Shown piece after piece: positions 16,824-23,866 of a stretch of 49,593 nt of DNA. Source of the stretch: Acidimicrobiia bacterium. Lineage in GTDB: Bacteria > Actinomycetota > Acidimicrobiia > Spongiisociales > JAENVV01. Each line of letters opens with the position of its first letter. The stretch's first letter is position 1. The notes beneath the pieces are model-generated. The model made no database searches and had not been told where the DNA came from. It saw only the letters and a program-made list of their open reading frames with translations. Made by a program: the position numbers and the translations under genes. The stretch is from NCBI GenBank assembly GCA_016650365.1, contig JAENVV010000291.1, positions 1 through 49,593 on the forward strand. The letters are read 5' to 3'.

Positions 16824-17573
16824 CTAACGGCCTGCGGGCTGATGGTTGGGCACGAGGAGAGCTGCCTGGGAGATCAGATCCGCCGGGAGCGCCAGGTCGA
16901 ACAAGTCCAGCCGTTTCCCCAATTCGGCGATCACCTGGCTAGCCACCTCTGACGTGTTGATCGGGCGATGGTCGGCGAGCGCTCCGGTCACCCCGGGTTC
17001 CCAGGTCAGGTCCAGGGCTCGATAGACCGGGTCGAGGACCCGGTTTATCGAGGTGCGGTCGTCAACAACGATGACGCCTCCGACATGGGCGGCGCCATCG
17101 ACGAGGCGCTGTCCAATCCCGATCACCTTCTGCCCGGACACATGGATGCTGTACCGACCGGGGCAGTATTCGCCAGGGATCTCTCCGACCTCTGCCTCGA
17201 AGCCCAACGAGCCCAACGCCGCCACGAGAACGCCGGTGATGAACTCAAATCGCTCGGAGATGCCGAGTTTGGGTTGGGTCGTCCTGGTCTGCCACGAGAA
17301 CGCCAGAGTTGCCTCGTGGAACACCGCGGCCCGGCCTCCCGCCAACCGAACGACGGGGGTGAAGCCCTCCTCTTCGCAGGCGGCGACTGCCTCCTCATAC
17401 CCGGGTGAATGGGTGTCCTGGCGCCCGAACGCCACGATCCTGGCAGGAGTGTGGATGCGGAAAAGGTCTGGCAGGCGTCTGGCCGCGACTTCTTTCAAGC
17501 TGGCATACGACACGGCCGTGTCGAGTTCAGGAGGGTTCGAGAAGGCGGATACGACAAGGCCGGTTCGGGTCAC
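16824..17573 (-). CDS. lipoate-protein ligase / octanoyltransferase-like protein
   Basis: A 249-residue member of the BPL/LplA/LipB superfamily, which attaches lipoyl or octanoyl groups to a lysine of a carrier domain. Seen: TPARIVAFGRQDTHSPGY near 41-58, VVRLAGGRAAVFHEATLAFSW near 74-94 (the family motif is RRxxGGGAVyH), and the lysine-bearing VSGQKVIGIGQRLVDGAAHVGG near 144-165. The altered glycine motif makes the exact activity unsure. The GTG at 17573 follows TAAGAT by six bases, a leaderless arrangement. No lipoylated enzyme subunit is encoded nearby. Confidence 0.82.
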   Translation of the reverse strand: MTRTGLVVSAFSNPPELDTAVSYASLKEVAARRLPDLFRIHTPARIVAFGRQDTHSPGYEEAVAACEEEGFTPVVRLAGGRAAVFHEATLAFSWQTRTTQPKLGISERFEFITGVLVAALGSLGFEAEVGEIPGEYCPGRYSIHVSGQKVIGIGQRLVDGAAHVGGVIVVDDRTSINRVLDPVYRALDLTWEPGVTGALADHRPINTSEVASQVIAELGKRLDLFDLALPADLISQAALLVPNHQPAGR

Positions 17574-17579
17574 CGGTCG

Positions 17580-17585
17580 ATCTTA
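17580..17585 (-). promoter_or_regulatory. candidate -10 hexamer TAAGAT for lipoate ligase-like gene
   Basis: TAAGAT stands six bases before the GTG at 17573 on the minus strand. Leaderless start predicted. Confidence 0.5.
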
Positions 17586-17632
17586 TCTCGCCGAGGAAAC
17601 CGTTTTGGAGCAGCTAGCGTTAGACCTGTTGC

Positions 17633-18400
17633 ATGGTGATTGTTCGGATCGGATTCGTGGCGCTGCTTGGCGCCGTACTTTTGTCGGCCTGTGGCGACAA
17701 CCCATTGGGCGGCCTTGGCGTGACCGAAGATTGGTTGGGCGATCCGGGTGATGGGATCGTTCGGACCGTTACTACGGAGGCCGCCGCCACCCGACCCGAA
17801 GTGGGTTCTTTGGATTGGTACAACCCACCGGTAGCTTTTGTGGAGGGTGACCCGGCTGCCGTCGTAGAAGAGATATGGGCCCGATCGTCGGGGACCGACG
17901 CATTCGTTCAAGCCGCTCCAAACGAAATCAGTGCGGTGGTGCCTGCCATCAAAGTCCCCCAATTCCTGCCGGTGGGCACCGCCCACGTGACGTCGCAGTT
18001 GGTCTTTGGTGTTTCGACCGGACAGTTAACGAACGCCTATGTTGCCGCTTTCGGCTTCTGGAAGTCGACCCCGTACCGTTCCAGCCGGTCGGTTTCTCAG
18101 CTTCTTCAGCTGAAGGTTGCCGAGGATTCGTCGGATCCGGCTCCGAGCGCCGATGACGACTCGCTGGGATGTAACCGATTCAATGACCTTGACATCACGG
18201 CCTGTGAGCCGGTCAGTGTGTCTGCGGCCGTTGCCTGGTGGATTACCACCCGCGACGGTCCGGTTCTTACCTGGTATGACACCGGACTTCGATATGAGCT
18301 GCTCGATCGTCAGAAGTTTGGCATGGAAGTCCTGGTTGAACTCGCTCGATCTATGATCCTGCTGAGGAACGTCGAAATCGCGGAACAATCCGATTCCTGA
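17633..18400 (+). CDS. predicted lipoprotein of unknown function
   Basis: A 255-residue protein with a signal peptide and lipobox: hydrophobic stretch then LLSAC at 16-20, so it should be anchored outside the membrane by C20. After the lipobox comes a low-complexity linker and then a mostly alpha/beta region of unknown fold, with two later cysteines (near 180 and 190) that could form a disulfide. It precedes an ABC exporter gene by 30 bases on the same strand, which suggests co-expression but not a proven partnership. Confidence 0.8.
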   Translation: MVIVRIGFVALLGAVLLSACGDNPLGGLGVTEDWLGDPGDGIVRTVTTEAAATRPEVGSLDWYNPPVAFVEGDPAAVVEEIWARSSGTDAFVQAAPNEISAVVPAIKVPQFLPVGTAHVTSQLVFGVSTGQLTNAYVAAFGFWKSTPYRSSRSVSQLLQLKVAEDSSDPAPSADDDSLGCNRFNDLDITACEPVSVSAAVAWWITTRDGPVLTWYDTGLRYELLDRQKFGMEVLVELARSMILLRNVEIAEQSDS

Positions 18401-18430
18401 TCGGGTCTACGAAGCCCGGGGAGACTATTC

Positions 18431-20326
18431 ATGTTTCATGGTGGTGGCTGGTATGCCCGGCTGCAATATGACGAAGATCAAGACAAACCGAAAGTCGATC
18501 GCGGTCTGCTGAGGCGGGTCTTTGCATACGCCCGGCCCTATCGGCTCGCCCTGGCCGGCGTGTTCGCCACCATCCTGGTGATCTCGGGTCTCACTGTGTT
18601 GCCCGCCATCCTGATTCGCGAACTGCTGGACAAGGCCATCCCCGACAAAGACTTTGGCTATCTCACCGTGCTTGGACTGTCCATGGTTGCCGTGCCGTTT
18701 GGGAATGCCATCATCGGCGGATTCCAGCGATGGTTGTCTGCCAGGGTCGGCGAGGGGATCATTTTTGACTTGCGGAGACAGTCGTACGCTCACCTGCAGG
18801 CAATGTCGCTCAGATTCTTCACGAACACGCGCACCGGTGAACTGATTTCTCGTTTGAACAACGACGTGGTGGGTGCCCAGTCAGCCATTACCGGGACGTT
18901 CGTGACAATCGTGTCAAACCTCGTCTCGGTCATCGTGATCCTCGTTGTCATGCTCGGTACCGAGTGGCGTCTTACGCTGCTGGCGGTGGCCGCGTTGCCC
19001 CTATTCGTGTACCCCGCCCGTCGAGTTGCCAAGGTGCTGCGGCGAGTCACCGAGCAGGCGATGGAACACAACGCCAACATGTCGAGCATTCTCCAGGAGA
19101 CGTTCAACGTGAGCGGGGCGTTGCTCGTGAAGCTCTTCAATCGTTCTCAGTTGGAACAAGACAAGTTCGCGATCGAGGCTGCGGCCGTCAGGGACCTCGG
19201 CGTTCGGCGGGCACTGGTCGGTCGTTGGTTCTTTGCTGCCTTGGGTCTCGTCACGGCGGTGGGGACGGCCGGTGTGTTCTGGGTAGGCGGCGCCATGGTC
19301 ATCAATGGGGTTATCGAGGTCGGCGAACTCGTTATGTTCTCGACCTTGACAGCCCAGTTGTATGGCCCGCTTTCTGCGCTCTCGAATGCCCGGGTTGAGT
19401 TCGCCACGTCGCTCGTAAGTTTTGAACGGGTCTTTGAGGTACTTGATTTACCTCTTGATATCGCCGAGAAGACCGATGCCGTCCATCTGACCGATCTACG
19501 GGGCAGGATTTCGTTCGAGGATGTGTCGTTTCGGTATGACGCCGGCGAGGGGCTGGAGGCCGTGAAGCGATTCCGGGCGTTCGGGGGTGGCGCCTCCGAC
19601 GAAGGAGAATCGGCGGTTGGCCCGATCGGACGGCCCTGGGCGGTGCGTAACGTGTCGTTTGAAGCCAAACCCGGTCAGATGATCGCGCTGGTCGGGCCGT
19701 CGGGGGCCGGTAAGACCACGATGTCCTATCTCGTGCCGAGGTTGTATGACGTTACCGAAGGCTCAATTCGGATTGACGGCCATGATGTGCGAGACCTCAC
19801 ATTGGGATCGATTGCCGATGGCACCGGCGTCGTCACCCAGGAGAGTTATCTGTTCCATGACACCATCGGAGCGAACCTGCGATATGCCAAGCCTGATGCG
19901 ACCGAAGCCGAACTTGTGGAGGCGTGTCGCGCCGCGAATATTCTCGACTTTGTCGAATCTCTGCCGAATCGGTTCGACACCCTGGTTGGTGAGCGCGGGT
20001 ACCGGTTGTCTGGCGGGGAGAAGCAGCGGATCGCCATCGCCAGGGTGATCCTCAAGAATCCTCGTATGTTGATCCTCGACGAAGCCACTTCGCACCTGGA
20101 CTCTCAGGCGGAGGCGCTCATCCAGGATGCGCTTGAGCGAGTGATGGAGGGCAGAACCTCGATCGTTATTGCTCATCGGTTGTCGACTATTTTGGCCGCT
20201 GATCGAATCCTCGTACTTGACGAGGGTCAACTCGTGGAGTCTGGAACCCATGCGGAATTATTGGATGCCGAGGGACTGTACGCCTCCTTGTTTGAAACCC
20301 AGTTTCGGCATCAGCCGATCCCTTGA
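18431..20326 (+). CDS. ABC transporter, fused permease and ATPase (exporter type)
   Basis: Half-transporter of 631 residues that should work as a dimer, exporting a lipid, drug or peptide. Residues about 35-330 form the six-helix membrane domain. The ATPase domain has A-loop tyrosine (VSFRYD), Walker A GPSGAGKTT, Q-loop VTQESYLF, signature LSGGEKQR, Walker B MLILDEATSHLD and H-loop IVIAHRLST. Between the A-loop and the strand before Walker A there is an extra segment of roughly 30 residues (AVKRFRAFGGGASDEGESAV) absent from typical MsbA-like proteins. GGGGAG precedes the ATG. Its stop overlaps the next start (TGATG). Confidence 0.92.
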   Translation: MFHGGGWYARLQYDEDQDKPKVDRGLLRRVFAYARPYRLALAGVFATILVISGLTVLPAILIRELLDKAIPDKDFGYLTVLGLSMVAVPFGNAIIGGFQRWLSARVGEGIIFDLRRQSYAHLQAMSLRFFTNTRTGELISRLNNDVVGAQSAITGTFVTIVSNLVSVIVILVVMLGTEWRLTLLAVAALPLFVYPARRVAKVLRRVTEQAMEHNANMSSILQETFNVSGALLVKLFNRSQLEQDKFAIEAAAVRDLGVRRALVGRWFFAALGLVTAVGTAGVFWVGGAMVINGVIEVGELVMFSTLTAQLYGPLSALSNARVEFATSLVSFERVFEVLDLPLDIAEKTDAVHLTDLRGRISFEDVSFRYDAGEGLEAVKRFRAFGGGASDEGESAVGPIGRPWAVRNVSFEAKPGQMIALVGPSGAGKTTMSYLVPRLYDVTEGSIRIDGHDVRDLTLGSIADGTGVVTQESYLFHDTIGANLRYAKPDATEAELVEACRAANILDFVESLPNRFDTLVGERGYRLSGGEKQRIAIARVILKNPRMLILDEATSHLDSQAEALIQDALERVMEGRTSIVIAHRLSTILAADRILVLDEGQLVESGTHAELLDAEGLYASLFETQFRHQPIP

Positions 20327-21234
20327 TGATCAGCCGTTCTGACGTTCTCGCCGCCGCAGAGACAATCAGGGGCCACATTCGCAGGACTCCGGTTGTCGAC
20401 CTCGATGGGATAACTCTGAAACTCGAGTTACTCCAACACACCGGGTCTTTCAAGCCTCGGGGGACGTTCAACAAGGTTTTGCGAGATGGCTGTGGCCCAG
20501 AGGGCCTCATTGCCGCCTCGGGTGGGAATCACGGCCTGGCAGTAGCCTACGCCGCCAAGCAGCTTGGGGTACCGGCCGAGATTTTTGTGCCGACGATCTC
20601 ATCGCCGACAAAAGTGGCCCGGCTTCGTTCATTGGAGGCCACAGTTCATGTGGGTGGTTCTGTATATGCCGAAGCGCTTCTCAAGGCACAAGCCCGGCAG
20701 GCCCAGACCGGGGCGCTTGCCGTGCACGCCTATGACGATCCGTTGGTGATCGCCGGCCAGGGCACGGTTGGCGCTGAGCTACATGAACAGGCGGGAGACC
20801 TCGACGTGGTCCTGGTGGCGGTTGGCGGCGGGGGCTTGGCATCTGGGATCGCCGCCTTTTACGGATCTGATGTGCAGGTCGTCGCCGTTGAGACCGAGCA
20901 CACCAATGCGTATGCGGCTGCCGTCGCCGCCGGGCGGCCGGTCGTCGTTGATCGTGTGGATGGTCCGGCGGCCGGCTCCCTCGGCGCCAGTTCCATTGGT
21001 GTCCTGGCCTTCGATATTCTGCAGGCCAACCAGGTTCCATCTTTGTTGGTGAGCGACCGATGGGTACTGATCGCCCAGCAAATGCTGTGGACGGACTTTC
21101 ACCTTGTCGTAGAGCCCGGCGGTGCGGCGGCGTTGGCAGTGGTGTTGTCCGGTGCATATGTTCCTGAGGAATCGCGCAGGGTTGGGGTGGTTGTCTGCGG
21201 ATCGAATACCGATCCGCAGACGGTGATCGCCTAA
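20326..21234 (+). CDS. PLP-dependent serine/threonine dehydratase family protein
   Basis: Fold-type II PLP enzyme, 302 residues, without a C-terminal ACT domain, like catabolic threonine or serine dehydratases. Seen: the PLP lysine in TGSFKPRGTFNK near 41-52, ASGGNHGLAVAYAA near 66-79, the phosphate-binding glycine loop VGGGGLASG near 166-174, and the terminal VVVCGSNTD. Threonine, serine or a hydroxyamino acid could be the substrate. ATG 20326 shares bases with the ABC gene's TGA, giving translational coupling. Its last bases contain a 12-base inverted repeat, and its stop overlaps the convergent small gene. Confidence 0.9.
   Translation: MISRSDVLAAAETIRGHIRRTPVVDLDGITLKLELLQHTGSFKPRGTFNKVLRDGCGPEGLIAASGGNHGLAVAYAAKQLGVPAEIFVPTISSPTKVARLRSLEATVHVGGSVYAEALLKAQARQAQTGALAVHAYDDPLVIAGQGTVGAELHEQAGDLDVVLVAVGGGGLASGIAAFYGSDVQVVAVETEHTNAYAAAVAAGRPVVVDRVDGPAAGSLGASSIGVLAFDILQANQVPSLLVSDRWVLIAQQMLWTDFHLVVEPGGAAALAVVLSGAYVPEESRRVGVVVCGSNTDPQTVIA
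21193..21221. repeat. perfect 12-bp inverted repeat inside the dehydratase 3' end
   Basis: GTCTGCGGATCG at 21193-21204, loop AATAC, then CGATCCGCAGAC at 21210-21221. It ends 10 bases before the stop codon of the dehydratase gene, whose stop overlaps that of a convergent gene. It may act as a bidirectional terminator placed within coding sequence. There is no T-run. Confidence 0.6.
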
Positions 21235-21587
21235 CCGAGCGCCTGCAGATTGCGCGAAACCGCTGGGTCGACGGGAGCTAACAAGAGGTTCGCACCATCC
21301 TGACTGGCGAAGAGGTCTGGATGAATCTCGATCCAGGTGCCGAACGGCAAGACCTCGAGGCGAGAACGGAACCTCCGCGGGACCTGGTAGATGAACGCAT
21401 GGCCCCCCGGGGCGCCGATATAGGGCAGAATGCCGGCCAGGATGAAGGAGCCGTAGGCGATAGCGATTGCCTCGCCCGGATCCAGAGTCACCCCACTCTT
21501 ATCTGTCCATTCATAACGACGGCAGTCGGCACAGACCGCCAAATTGACCGATCCGAGCGAGGTGGGGGAGTTGTCGCACTGGTGCAT
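21231..21587 (-). CDS. hypothetical protein with paired cysteines
   Basis: A 118-residue open frame, not recognised. The N-terminal part has cysteines at 4, 18 and 21 (HQCDNS and AVCADCRRYEW), which could bind a metal ion. The rest is strand-rich (IAIAYGSFILAGILPYIG, FIYQVPRRFRSRLEVLPFG). The stop TAG overlaps the dehydratase TAA, the same convergent packing seen elsewhere here. No clear ribosome site or -10 fixes the start. It probably encodes a real protein, because the composition is protein-like on this strand and not on the other. Confidence 0.5.
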   Translation of the reverse strand: MHQCDNSPTSLGSVNLAVCADCRRYEWTDKSGVTLDPGEAIAIAYGSFILAGILPYIGAPGGHAFIYQVPRRFRSRLEVLPFGTWIEIHPDLFASQDGANLLLAPVDPAVSRNLQALG

Positions 21588-21643
21588 GAGGTCATCATGG
21601 CAACGGGGTGTGACAAAAATGGGTATTCGACAAACGGATCCAA

Positions 21644-21677
21644 AGAAAAGACGCCCTGGAGGAAGGGCGCCTTTTCT
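21644..21677 (-). terminator. hairpin terminator after peptide gene 3
   Basis: Plus-strand AGAAAAG then ACGCCC pairs with GGGCGC then CTTTTCT, with one mismatch and an eight-base loop. Read on the minus strand it ends in a TTTTCT tract, as for an intrinsic terminator. A near-identical element follows the other two copies. Confidence 0.75.
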
Positions 21678-21695
21678 GGTTGTAATTTGAGTGGA

Positions 21696-21905
21696 CTAGC
21701 CCCAGGTTGATCCGCGGAGCGAGTAGCTGGAGGTCTGGATCTTGACCGTAACTCCGACCTCTGCCTGGTTAAGAGTCTTCTTGGCGGCTTCTATGTTGGA
21801 GGCTGCCGGAGCGAGAGCCATCGTGACGGCGATCAACAACAAAACAATGGCGGCAATCAGCTTCTGTTTTCCATTTTCCCACGACAATCCAAATGTCTGC
21901 TTCAT
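21696..21905 (-). CDS. small exported peptide ending RGSTWG, copy 3
   Basis: A 69-residue protein: conserved N-terminus MKQTFGLSWENGKQK, hydrophobic segment IAAIVLLLIAVTMALA, an AxA-like site (PAASNIEAA), then a polar tail of about 28 residues ending YSLRGSTWG. This looks like a signal peptide or single membrane anchor with a short external tail. The basic N-terminus predicts the tail outside. The ATG at 21905 follows AAAAGGGA. Stop TAG. I know no named family. It is the longest and most divergent of the three copies. Confidence 0.8.
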   Translation of the reverse strand: MKQTFGLSWENGKQKLIAAIVLLLIAVTMALAPAASNIEAAKKTLNQAEVGVTVKIQTSSYSLRGSTWG

Positions 21906-21940
21906 GTCAGTCCCTTTTCCCCGGTTTTGTGTCTTGTCTC

Positions 21941-21949
21941 TGATATCGG
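21941..21949 (-). promoter_or_regulatory. conserved upstream element CCGATATCA, copy 3
   Basis: Lies 36 bases before the ATG of copy 3. The same element occurs 36 and 35 bases before the other two starts. It could be part of a promoter or an operator. Confidence 0.5.
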
Positions 21950-22047
21950 CTGCAGCCACGATTCCTCGAGAACCAAAGGTGCGGACCTCCAACTAACTAG
22001 TCACTCGATCGGCGGGTCGGCGCCGCCTCGTCGCTACAGACGAGGAA

Positions 22048-22073
22048 AAGGCGCCCCGGAGGAAGGGCGCCTT
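22048..22073 (-). terminator. hairpin terminator after peptide gene 2
   Basis: AAGGCGCCC pairs perfectly with GGGCGCCTT across an eight-base loop, followed on the minus strand by TTTTCC. Homologous to the hairpins after copies 1 and 3. Confidence 0.75.
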
Positions 22074-22093
22074 CTCTAGTTGGATCTGGATTG

Positions 22094-22291
22094 TCAACCC
22101 CAGGTTGATCCCCGGTGGGTGAAACTGCCGGTATTCGAGTGGACGCTCACACCAGAGTCGATGGATCTGGAGGCTTGGAGGCTTGATGCTGCCGGTGTGG
22201 CGGCGAGGGTGATAGCAATCAGCAGAAGGGCAATGGCGGCGACCAGCTTGCGCTTGCTGTGTTCCCAGGACAGTCCGAAAGTTCGCTTCAT
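22094..22291 (-). CDS. small exported peptide ending RGSTWG, copy 2
   Basis: A 65-residue protein: MKRTFGLSWEHSKRK, hydrophobic VAAIALLLIAITLAATPAA, then a short tail ending FTHRGSTWG. It shares the N-terminal GLSWE and the C-terminal RGSTWG with its neighbours, while the middle of the tail (SIDSGVSVHSNTG) has diverged. GGAGG precedes the ATG by about nine bases, the best ribosome site of the three. Stop TGA. Confidence 0.82.
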   Translation of the reverse strand: MKRTFGLSWEHSKRKLVAAIALLLIAITLAATPAASSLQASRSIDSGVSVHSNTGSFTHRGSTWG

Positions 22292-22326
22292 GTTGGTGCC
22301 TTACCTCCGTTTTGGTGTGTTGTGTC

Positions 22327-22335
22327 TGTTATCGG
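22327..22335 (-). promoter_or_regulatory. conserved upstream element CCGATAACA, copy 2
   Basis: Same element as at 21941 and 22689, 36 bases before the copy 2 start. Confidence 0.5.
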
Positions 22336-22404
22336 TAGCAGGCCTGAAATTCTCAAGTTGCAATGAAGGATTTTTGGCCGACACAATCGGCAGTCGGGTA
22401 AGAA

Positions 22405-22436
22405 AGAAAAGACACCCCGGAGGAAGGGCGCCTTTT
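22405..22436 (-). terminator. hairpin terminator after peptide gene 1
   Basis: Third copy of the hairpin; here two mismatches weaken the stem (GACACCC against GGGCGCC), but the AGAAAAG and CTTTTCT flanks still pair. Confidence 0.6.
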
Positions 22437-22456
22437 CTGGTTGTGATCCAAGGGGC

Positions 22457-22654
22457 TTAACCCCAGGTTGATCCACGGAACGAAACGCTCGTGCTTTGAA
22501 TCTGGACCTTTGTGCCGGCATCAAGTGGTTCGGAGGCTTCGAGGCTTGAGACAGCTGGCGTGACAGCCAGGGTGATGGCGATGAGCAGAAGAGCTACGGC
22601 GGCAGCAAGTTTTTGCTTCCCGTGCTCCCATGAAAGTCCAAGTGTGTGCTTCAT
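22457..22654 (-). CDS. small exported peptide ending RGSTWG, copy 1
   Basis: A 65-residue protein and the first of the array in transcription order: MKHTLGLSWEHGKQK, hydrophobic LAAAVALLLIAITLAVTPA, then a tail ending SVSFRGSTWG. The Ser/Thr-rich tail (QIQSTSVS) resembles that of copy 3 (KIQTSSYS). The ATG at 22654 follows ATGGGA. Stop TAA. Nothing next to the array looks like a dedicated peptidase, receptor or modifying enzyme. Confidence 0.82.
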   Translation of the reverse strand: MKHTLGLSWEHGKQKLAAAVALLLIAITLAVTPAVSSLEASEPLDAGTKVQIQSTSVSFRGSTWG

Positions 22655-22688
22655 GTCAGTCCCATTACCCGGTGATGGTGTGTGCTAT

Positions 22689-22697
22689 TGGTATCGG
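22689..22697 (-). promoter_or_regulatory. conserved upstream element CCGATACCA, copy 1
   Basis: Same element 35 bases before the copy 1 start. Further upstream, the region is also similar to that of copy 3 (a TTCTC tract and an ACTAGT site), so the whole upstream region was duplicated. Confidence 0.5.
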
Positions 22698-22811
22698 CCG
22701 CAGGTGCGGGTTTTCTGAGAATCAAAGCCTCGCCTCCTGAAGTGACTAGTCCCAAGCGGGGCGGGTATGATGTGGGCTGCGAGGCGCCATCGTGCGCTCT
22801 AAGGTGATGGC

Positions 22812-23318
22812 GTGCACATTCTCATCGCAACTGCGGGGGCGCTTCCTCCGGCAGCAGTCGTAGAGCTCGTTGCCGGGTTGTGGTCTCCGGGCAGCACCAT
22901 CACGGTCATGACCAGCATCGAAGTGCCGCGTTCATTTCTCGAGGAACTTGATACCGAGGAGTGGCGACCGTTCTCTGACGCCGTGATGAGTCCGGAATCG
23001 GAGCGTCAAGTTGCCCGGTATGTCGAGGAGCGTGGTCGGCGCCTCGTCGAACCTATTCTGGCCGGTCTCGACGCGGCAGGATTGGCTGCTCAACCGTTAT
23101 TCGTCGATTCGAGTGCGCCTGCCAGGGCCATCATCGAGACAGCTACCGAGCGAGAATCCGATCTGATCATCATGGGGGCGACCCGGCCGATCTTTACCGA
23201 GGATGTTTGGCAGAGTGTCGCCGTGAAGGTCATGCAGGCATCATCTATTCCGGTGGTGATGGTGCCGGGCTTGTCGAGGACCGCTGACGATACCACCGAC
23301 GCCGAGCGGTCAGGGTGA
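22812..23318 (+). CDS. universal stress protein (UspA family)
   Basis: A 168-residue Usp-fold protein: HILIATAGALPP at the N-terminus, ERESDLIIMGAT near 124-135, and terminal SSIPVVMVPG. The usual ATP-binding pattern G-x2-G-x9-G(S/T) is not present after MGATRP, so it is probably a non-ATP-binding Usp. GTG start with GGTGATGG just upstream. A TATGAT at 22767-22772 could be its -10. First gene of a run with the flavin-reductase-like, SDR and lipoprotein genes. Confidence 0.85.
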   Translation: MHILIATAGALPPAAVVELVAGLWSPGSTITVMTSIEVPRSFLEELDTEEWRPFSDAVMSPESERQVARYVEERGRRLVEPILAGLDAAGLAAQPLFVDSSAPARAIIETATERESDLIIMGATRPIFTEDVWQSVAVKVMQASSIPVVMVPGLSRTADDTTDAERSG

Positions 23319-23827
23319 TGGCGGCGGCCGAGCTCATCAATCGGATCACCTGGAAGATCCCCAATGCCCTGGCATTGGTTGGTTCACGTTCGGGCGATGA
23401 GTGGAACGCCATGACGACGTCGTGGGTCACGCAGGTGTCCATGAAGCCAGTCCTCATCGCGGTGGGAGTCGACAAAACGGCCGTCACGCACCGTTTGATC
23501 TCGGAGGGCGGGTCGTTCTCGGTCAATCTGTGGTCGGCAGACGACACGACGCCTTTCCGCAAGTTTTCCAAACCAGCTGTCAAAGACGGGATGACGCTCA
23601 ACGGGTGGGCGATCCGGGAGGCTCCGTCGGGTGCCCCGATTTTCGTGGAGGCCATCGCCTGGATGGACTGCACGGTGCGCCAGGCCGTCGATTGTGGGAC
23701 CCACACGCTGTTCCTCGGGGAATTGCTCGATTGCGAACTCCTCGATGATGACGCCCGCCCCGCTTCGATGGCAGACACCCGGATGAAATATGGGGGCGTT
23801 CCTCGGGGCGGCCACGAAGTGGAGTGA
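23318..23827 (+). CDS. flavin reductase-like, FMN-binding split-barrel protein
   Basis: A 169-residue protein of the flavin reductase-like domain class, which binds FMN and passes electrons to a partner oxygenase or acts alone. Seen: INRITWKIPNALALVGSRSGDEWNAMTTSWVTQVSMKPVLIAVGV, the family's N-terminal strand pattern with NAMTTSW lining the flavin. FSVNLWSADDT and CGTHTLFLGELLDCEL follow. ATG 23318 overlaps the Usp stop (TGATG); a GTG at 23315 is also possible. The partner is not identifiable. Confidence 0.88.
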   Translation: MAAAELINRITWKIPNALALVGSRSGDEWNAMTTSWVTQVSMKPVLIAVGVDKTAVTHRLISEGGSFSVNLWSADDTTPFRKFSKPAVKDGMTLNGWAIREAPSGAPIFVEAIAWMDCTVRQAVDCGTHTLFLGELLDCELLDDDARPASMADTRMKYGGVPRGGHEVE

Positions 23828-23866
23828 CACTCGTCGGTTTAGGATCGGTCCCTGGAGGTATCGGCG

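Larger units (their letters stand above)
21640..22760 (-). repeat. three-unit tandem array of exported peptide genes
   Basis: Three diverged copies of one unit (363 and 386 bases start-to-start). Each has an upstream element TGNTATCGG (plus-strand reading), a 65-69 codon gene and a downstream GC hairpin. The 14 bases GGATCAACCTGGGG encoding the end of the peptide are identical in all three, although the stop codons differ (TAG, TGA, TAA). Confidence 0.85.

Noticed and set aside
21640-22760. CRISPR-like array because of regularly repeated hairpin segments
   Set aside because: Repeats are over 350 bases apart, are part of diverged gene units, and there are no cas genes.
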